Of a stretch of DNA of 64,000 nucleotides, positions 53,894 to 62,956 are shown in pieces. The first letter of the stretch is position 1. Each line of letters begins with the position of its first letter. The notes under the pieces are model-generated. The model was not told the origin of the DNA. It did not search any database and saw only the letters and a program-made list of their open reading frames with translations. The position numbers and the translations under genes are program-made. Source of the DNA: Moanibacter sp965226025. GTDB taxonomy: Bacteria > Verrucomicrobiota > Verrucomicrobiia > Opitutales > UBA2987. The stretch spans positions 3,038,001 through 3,102,000 of the forward strand of contig CBDDCD010000003.1 in assembly GCA_965226025.1 (NCBI GenBank). The letters run 5' to 3'.

Positions 53894-55321
53894 ATGGAGC
53901 TATGGGACCAGTTTCAACCCTCTCGGAGATCGGGTAGAATCGGGATAGGCGTCGACTTTGGAACGACAAATTCGTCCGTCGCGCTATTTAGCGGAGAGGA
54001 CCTTCGGATGCTGGATCTGGATCCTGCTGTGATGTCTTCGGCGGTGCTTCCAACCGCCCTCTATCTGAATCGCATGTTTCTCCCTCGTATTGGAAACCGA
54101 GCGATAGAATCCTATTTGGAAGACAATGTCGGGCGAAGGATCGAGATGGAGAAGGAGGAGGTAGGCGGATTCCTTCTCAGCATCGACACCATGGCGGGTT
54201 ATTACGAGGATTGGGTCAAAGTGCATGCGTTTACGGACTCGAATCTTCCCAGCCGCCTATTTCGCAGCATCAAAACGTGGCTCGGGGATGAGTCCCTGGA
54301 TACCGTTAAAGTCTTCGACCGGTCGCTGCGAATTGTGGCCCTGGTGACACCAATCCTTGCCGGGTTCCGCAAGCAGCTCGAAACTGATGGATTTGCAGGA
54401 CCAATCGTAACTCATTTCGGTCGACCGGTGAAATACCACGGCAGCTCACCGAATGCAAATGAGGTTGCACTCAACCGGATGATGGAGGCTTGTTCTCATG
54501 CAGGGTTTTCGGAACCCTCGTTTCTGCCTGAACCGGTCGCGGCTTCCTTGGGATACCTGCACCGCAGCAAGACTCAGCCGGGTGAGACTTACCTTGTGTT
54601 CGACTTCGGCGGCGGCACCCTTGACCTCTGCTTACTGAAGAGAAACTCAAATGGGTTTCGTATTATTGGAACGAAAGGGATGGAATTGGGAGGCGATGAT
54701 GTCGATAAACTGGTCTATCGCAAAGCTGTCTTTCCTGAGCTGGGTGAGGGTGCTCTGGTTGCGAGCCGAGACGTCGGTGAAACAGGGAAGGTCCCTTTTC
54801 GATTCGGCGAATTTGCAGAACAACTGCTCACTTGGCAGCACACTCACGAGCTGAATCAGAATGAATTGCGCGATTTGATTGGACACGGTATGCGTGAGAC
54901 TGGAAGTACGCGAATGAAGTTGTGGCGATTGTTGCAGTTGATCTCTTTGAATCTTTCCTTTCGGCTTTTCCAAGCGATCGAAAAGGCCAAGAGAGAACTC
55001 ACTTCAAATCAGGAGTCGACTATCGATGTGCCGGAGCTGGAGTTGCAGGTCACCATCACGCGAAGTGATCTTCGGAACTACATGAAAGAGATCCTGGGAG
55101 AGATTGAAAGTGGGATTGAGGAATTGTTAGAATCTGCCGAGTTCGACTATGGCTCGGTTGACTGCGTAATCTGTACCGGGGGCTCTTCAAGACTGCTCCC
55201 GGTGCAAGGCTTGTTAGAGAAACTCTTCTCGGGACGGCTGATCGAGTTTGACCCTTTTACAGGAATCGCAGGCGGTTTGGCGATCGCCAGCTACTATGGT
55301 TACGTTGAATCGACGAATTGA
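53894..55321 (+). CDS. Hsp70-like ATPase (YegD-type, without classical substrate domain)
   Basis: 475 residues. The actin-like ATPase fold has the phosphate-1 motif IGIGVDFGTTNSSVALF (about 16-32), the phosphate-2 motif YLVFDFGGGTLDLCLL and the adenosine motif VICTGGSSRLLPVQGLLE. An extra helical insertion lies in the middle. The length is like YegD-type DnaK relatives, which lack the peptide-binding domain. Role unknown. The next gene, a CoaB-like enzyme, starts 38 nt later on the same strand. Confidence 0.8.
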   Translation: MELWDQFQPSRRSGRIGIGVDFGTTNSSVALFSGEDLRMLDLDPAVMSSAVLPTALYLNRMFLPRIGNRAIESYLEDNVGRRIEMEKEEVGGFLLSIDTMAGYYEDWVKVHAFTDSNLPSRLFRSIKTWLGDESLDTVKVFDRSLRIVALVTPILAGFRKQLETDGFAGPIVTHFGRPVKYHGSSPNANEVALNRMMEACSHAGFSEPSFLPEPVAASLGYLHRSKTQPGETYLVFDFGGGTLDLCLLKRNSNGFRIIGTKGMELGGDDVDKLVYRKAVFPELGEGALVASRDVGETGKVPFRFGEFAEQLLTWQHTHELNQNELRDLIGHGMRETGSTRMKLWRLLQLISLNLSFRLFQAIEKAKRELTSNQESTIDVPELELQVTITRSDLRNYMKEILGEIESGIEELLESAEFDYGSVDCVICTGGSSRLLPVQGLLEKLFSGRLIEFDPFTGIAGGLAIASYYGYVESTN

Positions 55322-55359
55322 TGGTAGAATCAAGTTCGGACCGATTGTAGCACTAAGGA

Positions 55360-56010
55360 ATGGATCTACAGGAACGACATGTAGTGGTAACAGCGGGCGG
55401 CACCCGAGAACCGATCGACCCGGTTCGGTTTATCGGGAATCGGTCGTCGGGCAAGATGGGATTCTCTTTGGTGGATGCAGCGGGCGAGCGCGGCGCGCGT
55501 GTCACTTTGATAACGACCATGCCGCCGCCGAAGCCCGATTCTTATGAGCATATTCTCGAAGTGGAGACCACGGCTGAGATGCGTGAGGCCGTCCTCTCGG
55601 CTTGCCGATCGGCGGATGTGCTTCTCATGGCGGCGGCTGTCGCGGACTATCGGGTTGCTCGACCGGCCGCTCAGAAGATCAAGAAGCAAGGTGAGAATTT
55701 TCGGTTGGAACTGGTAGAAAATGCTGACTTTCTGCTGGAATTGCCTGACACCTTCGTCAAGGTCGGTTTCGCCGCTGAGACGCAGGATCTGCTGGAGAAC
55801 GCTCGAGCTAAACTGGAACAGAAGCGCTTGGACTTCATCTGCGCAAACGACGTGTCCGCATCCGATGCCGGGTTTGGCGTGGATACCAACCGCATCACCA
55901 TCCTTCATCCCTCGGGCAAACAAGAAGCGCTGCCGTTGATGAGTAAGATCGACGCCGCCCATGAGATTCTCCATCGAGTGGTGGCGCTACTGGGCGGGGT
56001 TGAGAGATAA
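55360..56010 (+). CDS. coaB: Phosphopantothenoylcysteine synthetase domain protein (CoaB)
   Basis: 216 residues. CoaB joins phosphopantothenate and cysteine using a nucleotide triphosphate in coenzyme A synthesis. Visible motifs are TAGGTREPIDPVRFIGNRSS (nucleotide-binding loop, residues 10-29), SADVLLMAAAVADY, KVGFAAET and the FICANDVS segment with its Asn. It is a stand-alone CoaB without the CoaC flavoprotein half that usually precedes it, so CoaC must be elsewhere or the gene was split. Confidence 0.85.
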   Translation: MDLQERHVVVTAGGTREPIDPVRFIGNRSSGKMGFSLVDAAGERGARVTLITTMPPPKPDSYEHILEVETTAEMREAVLSACRSADVLLMAAAVADYRVARPAAQKIKKQGENFRLELVENADFLLELPDTFVKVGFAAETQDLLENARAKLEQKRLDFICANDVSASDAGFGVDTNRITILHPSGKQEALPLMSKIDAAHEILHRVVALLGGVER

Positions 56011-56450
56011 GAAGAATGTAGCTCTCTTGCGCACGCTGACGCCTGCCGGATCGATCGAAGTAGAAACCGATGATTTCGATGGTCGCTTGGAAAGAGAAAT
56101 GCCCATCCCGCTGAGCGGGAGCCCCGCGATCCCACGGATGAAGAGGAGACCGATTCGCCGTCAGGCATCCGTGGGTTAGCTTTGCCATCCGCGGGACCAA
56201 AACTCCCAATGAACAAGAGACCTGTTCGAGAACGAGGACGATTCCTACGGTAGAGGCTGTCCCAAATCCGAGAGGATTTGGGTGGAAGCCTGATACCGAT
56301 ATCAATCTTCGTCACGTTATGTAGACCACGACATGCCTTCCGTCCTCGGTAGCTTACCTTTTATCCGTTATGCACCTTTCCAGCACCCTTCCTCTCGCTT
56401 TGAGTCGATAGTTCTCCCAAGGAAGCGCCTCTGACTCGATTCTTGGATCC

Positions 56451-57929
56451 CTATGCCGCCTGCGTTGCCTCTTTCTCATGTTCTTGCGCAAGTCTCTGCG
56501 CGATTTTCCATAGATTGTGGGACAGAACCGACCAGGCCACGCTAAGGTTACGGTTGTCAAAGCCTTTGCTGCGTATCTTGCCCCCGTGCCATCGGTTCTT
56601 GAGCACTCCGATCCGGCCTTCGGTGCTCCCTCGTCGTCGCTGCAACCGGACAAAGCGCGGCTCCTCCATCCGCTCCTTGAGCTCTTGTGGATTGCGGGGC
56701 GTAAGGGCGTCAAAAATCCCCTCTGCCTGGAGCCGCTTGCTGGCCGCCTTCGAGGCATAGCCCCGATCCCCACTGATCGCTTCGATCTTCTCCTCTAAAG
56801 CGAAGCCCTTTTGCCTCTCCAGACTTTCCCAAAGCTGCTTCAATTCGCTCGGGGCCTGCCCCCCATACAGTTTCCAGTCCAACAGATATCCCTCTGCGCT
56901 CTCGCATAAATAAAGGGTGTTGCCAAACTCCACCTCCCGATCTGCCTTGCCTCGCACGATGACGTCAATCTCAGGTTCGTAGGCGCTCAGGATCTTCTCC
57001 TCATTCTTCACCTGCCGCCCCCCTATGATCCGTTCGTGCGCCTGTTTCATGACCTGCGGTATCTGCTCTAACATACCATCCATTCGCTCGATGATTCGGC
57101 TCGCCTTCTTCTCGGTGTAATCGCTTTGCATCCACATAGCTTCCAATAAGTCACGGTGGCGAAGGGCATGGCCCTCAATCTTCTTGAGCAATAGCTTCAT
57201 CCGCCGCAGGATCCCTTTACGCGCTTTGCCCGCCTCCCGGCGCCGACGCGCATACGTCATCTCCAGGCACCGTTTGTTCATCTCCCGAGCCAATCCCTTT
57301 GCTCCCTGGGGCATGCGCTGTTTCATTCCCGCCTGCCGGATCAGACTGATCGCCTTGAGCAGCGTTGCTCCCACATCCTTGAGCAAGACCCAGTCCACGG
57401 GCCAGTGGATGTTCGCTTCCAGGCAAGTGGCGTCGATCAGGCATTCCCTCGTATCGATCGGCTTCTCTAATCCTGCCTCACCACAATGTTCAGCATTGCC
57501 CACCACCTCGGTCATCCTTGCATGCAGCTGTCTCAGATACGCTTCGTCGAAGAATTTCGAATCCCGTTCCAGACTGCTCTTCGATATTTTCCGGATCCCG
57601 TCTACCTCACGCACCCGGCAAAAATTAGCCAGAAGCTCACTGCGTCCCAACTCCTGCGACAGACAACGAAAGGATATCCCTCCGAGTAAATGACGCACCA
57701 CCTCCACCCGTAGCGCTTTTATCGCTCTTAGAGCGCGTCGCTCCCGATCCTTCCCTCCCGCTTCATCCCATCCTTCCAAGGCTTTTACGATCGCCTCCCT
57801 TTCCAGCGAGGAGTCGATCAAAACCCGGTCAATCCGCTCCATTGTTTCCAGAAACACGGTGTAGTCTTTGCATCGAATGACTGGAGTTAGGGCTGGACGC
57901 AGGAAGCTTTGTACGGCAATATTTTTCAT
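56451..57929 (-). CDS. DDE transposase (IS1182/ISNCY-like)
   Basis: 492 residues. N-terminal HTH-like part (ISFRCLSQELGRSELLANF), first Asp in CLIDATCLEAN, second in AISGDRGYASK, and the Glu in STEGRIGVLKNRW, spaced as in IS5/IS1182-type enzymes, with an insertion of charged helices between the first two. It seems full length. The intrinsic hairpin at 57981 lies in its upstream region. Confidence 0.85.
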   Translation of the reverse strand: MKNIAVQSFLRPALTPVIRCKDYTVFLETMERIDRVLIDSSLEREAIVKALEGWDEAGGKDRERRALRAIKALRVEVVRHLLGGISFRCLSQELGRSELLANFCRVREVDGIRKISKSSLERDSKFFDEAYLRQLHARMTEVVGNAEHCGEAGLEKPIDTRECLIDATCLEANIHWPVDWVLLKDVGATLLKAISLIRQAGMKQRMPQGAKGLAREMNKRCLEMTYARRRREAGKARKGILRRMKLLLKKIEGHALRHRDLLEAMWMQSDYTEKKASRIIERMDGMLEQIPQVMKQAHERIIGGRQVKNEEKILSAYEPEIDVIVRGKADREVEFGNTLYLCESAEGYLLDWKLYGGQAPSELKQLWESLERQKGFALEEKIEAISGDRGYASKAASKRLQAEGIFDALTPRNPQELKERMEEPRFVRLQRRRGSTEGRIGVLKNRWHGGKIRSKGFDNRNLSVAWSVLSHNLWKIAQRLAQEHEKEATQAA

Positions 57930-57980
57930 GAGAAGGGCGTACTTTGTATTTGACTAACGCAAGCATAAGCGCCCTTTTTC

Positions 57981-58020
57981 GCCGGATCGAGCTTTTTGCA
58001 GCTCTATCCGGCCTTTTTTT
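57981..58020 (+). terminator. Rho-independent terminator-like hairpin inside the IS
   Basis: GCCGGATCGAGCT, loop, AGCTCTATCCGGC followed by eight or nine T. It faces plus-strand transcription. On the minus strand it would form a leader hairpin ahead of the transposase start. Confidence 0.7.
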
Positions 58021-58071
58021 TGCCCATAACTCATTAAAAATCAATTGTTTCCACCACTGGGACGGGCTCTA

Positions 58072-58609
58072 CGGTATCCGCTCTTCAAATGTTGTAGATT
58101 CGCTGGCCCGCAAATGGCCTGGAGTTCCTAATTTCCGATTGGGTCTGTCGCAGGATTAAACGAGATGCTGACCTTGATAAGAAAACGATTCGAAGAAACC
58201 ACCTATCCAACTGCCATCTGGTCCCATTTGCGATGAGTGAAAGGGTAGGGACGGCACGGTTCCTGGTTGACGAAGTGAGCGGAACCACCGGGAGCCTCGA
58301 GGATCACAGGGACAATCCTCAATTGCTCGAGATTGGGTGAACTGGAGAAGGTTGGCTATGCGGTGGAGGAAATTCCGGAGAATTCCAACTACATACTTTA
58401 TCCCCCGCCGAAAGATTGATCCCATCATTTCTCGAAACAATGGGATTGACCGTGAAGCATTCTGGTGCCGATATAGGGTCAGTGCGTTGTAGGACGCCTC
58501 CTGTCCGCGGCAAGGGAATGTCCCACCTGCAAAATTGAGGAACCTTCGGTTGAACCCTTCGTTTGGCCTGATGCTCAGCGGACCACAGGTGTGAGAAATG
58601 GAGGCAACC
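58072..58609. other. Gene-free stretch before the ankyrin-like gene
   Basis: 538 nt without a protein-like frame that I could assign; one GGAGG ribosome binding site lies at its end. No repeats recognised apart from the IS flank. Confidence 0.4.
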
Positions 58610-60283
58610 ATGACAGCGTTCAAGACGCTCCCTGAAGTCGCGTCTCTCGACTTCGAACAGAAACAGGCCAAGGCCTTGGTGAAGGCAGTAAAGGCGGAAG
58701 AGACAGATGCAATCAATCGGATTCGGGATCAACTGCCCAATTGTGAGATTCCGATTTCGTTGCGCGAAGCTCAACTCGTGTTGGCCCGCGAATATGGCTA
58801 CAACGGTTGGCCGGATCTGAAGGCCGAGGTATTGAAACGATCGGGGAGAGGATTGGAATGGGCCGCCGGTGAGGCCCGTCGGGCAATCGATGCCAATGAC
58901 CTCGAACGCTTGCGCGGACTGGTTGGCGAATATCCAGAACTTTTGTCCTGGCGCGATCCTGATCGCGACGGAGAGGTCCTCTTAGAGGCGACGACTTCCT
59001 ACGCCAACTTTCCGGGAGAGTTTGAGGAAACCTACAATCGACGCGATTGTGCGGAGTTCTTAATTGATGCGGGGGCCACGGTTGATTCCCGCGTATACCT
59101 CCGGATTATGGATACCGCATCCACGAGGATGCTCGATCTGTTCGCCGAGAAGGATATCATGCCCCGAAATCTCCGGGTCGCTGCCGCTATCGGCGATCTT
59201 GAGGGCATTCGAGACTGTTTTGACGAGAACGGCGTAGTGATGGCCAAGGCACGGCCGGACCGGACGCTGCGAAACGGTTACACCGGTGCGGCCGACCATT
59301 GGCCGGATCCCGACGATGATGTCGAAGTCATCGCCGATGCGTTTCTCTATGCGGTTCGCTTGGCACGGCGCGAGGCCGCAGAATACCTTCTAAGACTATG
59401 CATGCAGCGGGTCCCCGCACTTTCGGAAAGAATCGATGCCTGGTGTGGGGAGTCGGCCTTCGTTGACTATTTTGTCGATCACCGCGGGAGCGTCGAATTC
59501 GGCGGGCAGGGAGATTCGGAAGCGGGAATAATCTGGGAGAAGGTGGTGATGATCCGGCTTACGGAGGCCATCGACCAGGGTAATGCGGAAGCATTCAGAG
59601 ACATCATGGCGACCGAAACCTTTGTCCTCGAGGCTGCATTTAACTCAATGCAGGTGCAGCTCCTGGAGCTCGCTTCCTACAGTCGGGACGCAGAAGAGAT
59701 GATCGTGGCCCTACTTGAGCGGAATCCGGCGATTCTTCAGGCAGATCCACCGCCGGAATCGGCCGCGGTCAGCTATGCCATCGAATACGGATTCGCCTAC
59801 TACGTTCCTCATCTAACTCGTATCTGGCCGGTGCCCGATGGATTGCCTCAGGCGGCGGGGCTGGCCGATTGGCCGAATATTCGAAAGTGGTTTGATGAAG
59901 ACGGTAGTCCCAAATTGGGTGATCTGAAACGACATAATCCCTTTCCCGTTCAGAATCCGACGGTGACCGTTCAAGATGTGTTGGATCGGGCCTTGGCCTG
60001 GGCCGTAATGAACGGCGAATACGAGGCCGCCAATTTCATGCTCGAGCGTGAGGCGGATATCAATACCCGTTGGAGCACTCACGAACCGGCAAGCATCATG
60101 CACGAATGCGCCATGACCGGCCGCTTGGAACAGGTCAAGTATCTGGCCTCGCGCGGTTACGACCTGTCCATCACCGATCCCCGCTTTAACGGAACCGCTG
60201 AAGGCTGGGCCCGCAATTTTGGAGAGACGGAAATCGCCGAGTTTCTGGCCGAAGCTGCCAAACAGGATCCGGCGAGTAGGTGA
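58610..60283 (+). CDS. Ankyrin-repeat-like protein
   Basis: 557 residues. ATG 58610 is preferred over 58598 because GGAGG lies 6 nt upstream. The N-terminal LREAQLVLAREYGYNGWPDL motif is typical of a group of bacterial ankyrin proteins. Degenerate ankyrin-type repeats follow, for example RRAIDANDLERLRGLVGEYP, NRRDCAEFLIDAGATVDSR, EAANFMLEREADINTRWSTH and MTGRLEQVKYLASRGYDLSI. No signal peptide, so probably cytoplasmic or exported by a non-Sec route. Protein-protein interaction is expected; partner unknown. It stands alone. Confidence 0.75.
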   Translation: MTAFKTLPEVASLDFEQKQAKALVKAVKAEETDAINRIRDQLPNCEIPISLREAQLVLAREYGYNGWPDLKAEVLKRSGRGLEWAAGEARRAIDANDLERLRGLVGEYPELLSWRDPDRDGEVLLEATTSYANFPGEFEETYNRRDCAEFLIDAGATVDSRVYLRIMDTASTRMLDLFAEKDIMPRNLRVAAAIGDLEGIRDCFDENGVVMAKARPDRTLRNGYTGAADHWPDPDDDVEVIADAFLYAVRLARREAAEYLLRLCMQRVPALSERIDAWCGESAFVDYFVDHRGSVEFGGQGDSEAGIIWEKVVMIRLTEAIDQGNAEAFRDIMATETFVLEAAFNSMQVQLLELASYSRDAEEMIVALLERNPAILQADPPPESAAVSYAIEYGFAYYVPHLTRIWPVPDGLPQAAGLADWPNIRKWFDEDGSPKLGDLKRHNPFPVQNPTVTVQDVLDRALAWAVMNGEYEAANFMLEREADINTRWSTHEPASIMHECAMTGRLEQVKYLASRGYDLSITDPRFNGTAEGWARNFGETEIAEFLAEAAKQDPASR

Positions 60284-60423
60284 CCCACCGGGACCGGCAT
60301 GAAGTTCGCCCGAGGAATCATCAGTCGTGAGATCCACTGCATCACAGTAGAAAGGGTATACTTGGGAATTCTGATGGCAAAGAAGTCTATTCGTAACCTT
60401 TTATAAATAAACAGATTATAAAT

Positions 60424-60473
60424 CATACTGCAACTAAAACTGATCCGATCGGATCAGTTTTAGTTGCAGTATG
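60424..60473. repeat. 50-bp perfect palindrome
   Basis: CATACTGCAACTAAAACTGA plus TCCGA, followed immediately by the exact complement, no loop. It lies between the 3' ends of the convergent ankyrin-like and racemase family genes. No T tract, so not a standard terminator. Confidence 0.85.
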
Positions 60474-60497
60474 TAGGAGGTGTGACTTTTTAGACTT

Positions 60498-61640
60498 CTA
60501 CTCGGTCTTTCCCTTCAACCAGCTGGCTCGCCGTGGCTGGGGGTAGATGAACTGGTAGTCGTATTTGTCGTTGGTGGCGTGGCCGCTGGGAGAGAGGTCG
60601 CCGGGATGGGCCTCGAGCACATCATCGATGAGTTCGACACCGAGGCCGGGTGCGGTGGGAACGGTGATGTAGCTGTCCCTAACTTCCGGCTGTGGCTGCA
60701 TTACCTCATAGCGGAGAGGGACATCACCGGTCCGGTGTTCCCAAATGAGGAAGTTTGGGATTGATGCGCAGAGGTGGATTGAGGCGATCTCACCAACCGG
60801 GCCGAGCGACCCGTCGTGGGGCGCCATCTGGATATAGTGGGCCTCCGCCATGGCAGCGAGTTTCATCATCTGGGTCAGTCCTCCGAACCGTCCGGCGTCG
60901 GGCTGAATGATGTCGACAATTTCCCTCTCGATCAGCTCACGGGCGGAGTAGATATAGGCTAGCCGTTCTCCGGATGCGAGCGGGATATTTACCGCCTTTC
61001 CAACTCTAGCCAAAGCTTCGATATTTTCCGGCGCCACCGGTTCCTCATAGAAGAGAAGACCGTAATCTTCCAACACCTTGCCGACAGAGATTGCGTCGGC
61101 GGTCGTCATCCATGGGGGGCCATGAAGGTCAGCCATAATATCGATGTCGTCTCCGACTTCTTCCCTCATGGCTCGGACCCGCTGAACGGCTGTTTTTGTC
61201 CCGCCCATTTTCAGTCCCGTGTAACCTTGATCGACGAGGGCTCTCGACTCCTCCGGGGTGTCGGCGTGAGTGTAGGAGCGCACCCGGTCGCGCATCTTGC
61301 CCCCGAGCAAGTTCCAAACGGGTTGTCCGAGCGCCTTTCCTTTAATATCCCAGAGTGCCGTTTCTATTGCCGAGATCGCTCCTCCGCTGGCGATTCCGGT
61401 CATGAAGTGGGACTGGAGATACATCTTGCTCCACAACCTCTGGATTTGAAACGGGTCTTCGCCGATGATAAGGGCGCCTTTATTGCGAAGCTCCGCCTCG
61501 ATGGCAGGAAGCGATGTTGCCTCTCCGATTCCGGTAATTCCTTCATCCGTGTAGACACGGACGAAGAGGAAGTTTCGTATGCCTTCTCTATCAGGCCAGG
61601 CCTGGCCGGTGAGGTAGGTTTTGACATCGGTAATTTTCAT
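60498..61640 (-). CDS. Mandelate racemase/muconate lactonizing enzyme family dehydratase
   Basis: 380 residues, complete two-domain enolase-superfamily enzyme. The capping domain opens MKITDVKTYLTGQ. The barrel carries the metal ligands D171 (ADLHG, with H173), E199/E200 (FYEEP) and E225 (SGER), the general base H275 (APHDG) and E301 (IWEH). This pattern is that of D-galactonate or other sugar-acid dehydratases, which remove water from acid sugars to give 2-keto-3-deoxy acids. The exact substrate is not certain. A broken relative is at 39575. Confidence 0.87.
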   Translation of the reverse strand: MKITDVKTYLTGQAWPDREGIRNFLFVRVYTDEGITGIGEATSLPAIEAELRNKGALIIGEDPFQIQRLWSKMYLQSHFMTGIASGGAISAIETALWDIKGKALGQPVWNLLGGKMRDRVRSYTHADTPEESRALVDQGYTGLKMGGTKTAVQRVRAMREEVGDDIDIMADLHGPPWMTTADAISVGKVLEDYGLLFYEEPVAPENIEALARVGKAVNIPLASGERLAYIYSARELIEREIVDIIQPDAGRFGGLTQMMKLAAMAEAHYIQMAPHDGSLGPVGEIASIHLCASIPNFLIWEHRTGDVPLRYEVMQPQPEVRDSYITVPTAPGLGVELIDDVLEAHPGDLSPSGHATNDKYDYQFIYPQPRRASWLKGKTE

Positions 61641-61780
61641 TGCTCGATATTACTTCGTTGCTCTTGATCTGTGCAGAGCATTGTACCGAGGAACGCGGAG
61701 ATGCAAGGTTGGAAGCCTAAAACGACCCCACGACGAGCGTGGGGGATTAGGAGACAGCGATTCTGATTATCTCTCCGATT

Positions 61781-61858
61781 GGCGGCGGCGACAGAGCACC
61801 GCCCTCCACCTAACGGTTTCTCGTGAAGATTGGAGGGCGGTGCTCTGTCGCCGCCGCC
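61781..61858. repeat. Inverted repeat with 28-bp perfect arms
   Basis: GGCGGCGGCGACAGAGCACC plus GCCCTCCA and its exact complement, 22-nt loop. It is a very stable hairpin, resembling REP-type sequences. It lies 140 nt upstream of the dehydratase gene in the 491-nt spacer 61641-62131. Confidence 0.85.
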
Positions 61859-61961
61859 GTCCTTGTAGCTCACCGAATTGAATTGAAAACTCGCTTCAAA
61901 TCTGTTGAAATAGCTGGTTCGGAAATCTCCTGTATGCTCCCAAACTAAAACGGGACAAAGT

Positions 61962-62099
61962 TTGAAAACACGCAACGTTCTGGCAAGTACGGTTGGCGGG
62001 CTCTTGCTGTTTGCGGCCCCCGCTTCCTCAATACCAATCAACGGCTTGATTGCCCTTCGGCAGGACAGGATAGTTGGCTGCAGCTACCTTTTTGGCTGA
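61962..62099 (+). CDS. Possible short secreted peptide (TTG start), perhaps a remnant
   Basis: 45 codons whose first 23 form a textbook signal peptide (KTRNVLASTVGGLLLFAAPA followed by SS). The mature part is only about 22 residues and ends in a TTTTGGCTGACCAGCCAAAA hairpin. It may be the start of a secreted protein whose remainder was lost. Confidence 0.35.
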   Translation: MKTRNVLASTVGGLLLFAAPASSIPINGLIALRQDRIVGCSYLFG

Positions 62100-62131
62100 C
62101 CAGCCAAAAGAGGCCATTCATTGATTAAAAC

Positions 62132-62674
62132 ATGCCAGGCAGAATAACATTCGGTCTAACCGCCATCAGCCTTGTCGTGTTAACGGTCAACGCAGGCGAC
62201 GAAGAGCTCTATAAGGCGGATGACGAGACAACCATGCTGGCTGCGGCTCGAGCAATCATTGGAGATGATCCGAACTGCGCCCTGATCACGATCGATCCGG
62301 AGGGCCAACCCCGGGTGCGTACGGTTCGAGCATCAACCCCCGAGGAAGACATGACGATATGGATAGCGACTCGCCCATCGACGAGAAAGGTGAAGCAGAT
62401 CCAACAGAACGATAAAGTCGCGCTCTATTTCAATGACGACGCAAAATCGAGCTACGTATCGGTAATGGGTCGAGCCACCTTGCACGACGATTTGGACACC
62501 AAGGAGAAGAAGAACTTCTTCGATGAAGATTCGCTCGAGAGATTCTGGCCTCACTTTCCGGATAACTATCTTCTAATCAGAGTCGAACCGATTTGGATCG
62601 AAGTTATGGGTCACGGGATCGAGGGGCATCCCGAGACTTGGCGGCCACAGGCGGTTGTGTTGGAGAGACGATGA
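62132..62674 (+). CDS. Pyridoxamine 5'-phosphate oxidase-fold protein with signal peptide
   Basis: 180 residues. The first 22 look like a signal peptide (FGLTAISLVVLTVNAG). The split-barrel flavin-binding fold of the general-stress-protein-26 type follows: ALITIDPEGQPRVRTV, IWIATRPSTRKVKQI, VALYFNDDAKSSYVSVMGRA and a C-terminal YLLIRVEPIWIEVMGHG strand. Such proteins bind FMN, FAD, F420 or heme. Export would be unusual for the family. Relatives are implicated in stress or redox responses. Confidence 0.75.
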   Translation: MPGRITFGLTAISLVVLTVNAGDEELYKADDETTMLAAARAIIGDDPNCALITIDPEGQPRVRTVRASTPEEDMTIWIATRPSTRKVKQIQQNDKVALYFNDDAKSSYVSVMGRATLHDDLDTKEKKNFFDEDSLERFWPHFPDNYLLIRVEPIWIEVMGHGIEGHPETWRPQAVVLERR

Positions 62675-62956
62675 GCGATATTCTTCGTAACGGGATTTGG
62701 ATGTTAGCAATTTTGCATGGGTGTGAATCTGGAAGCTTCGCAGGTTAGCAATTTTGGACAAGTGACGACATTTGGGTCGGGGGAGTGAAGGCACAATCAA
62801 TGGACAAGGTTCGAGACCCGTCGTCGCTCTGCTCTGCCGAGGCAGGCGAGGTTTGCTGCGCTGGTTTCGGCGTAGGTCAGCCGCAAAGAGTCCACTGTCC
62901 CGAAGTCGAAATTAGTCCTTAAACCATTTCTTGATCCTACCTGAGAACGGATCTCG

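Larger units (their letters stand above)
56251..58071 (-). mobile_element. Insertion sequence with IS5/IS1182-like DDE transposase
   Basis: The proposed ends are TAGAGGCTGTCCCA (56251) and, as complement, TAGAGCCCGTCCCA (58071), 12 of 14 matching, with CGG duplicated outside both ends. Length 1821 bp. The boundaries are moderately supported and were deduced only from these short repeats. Confidence 0.6.
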
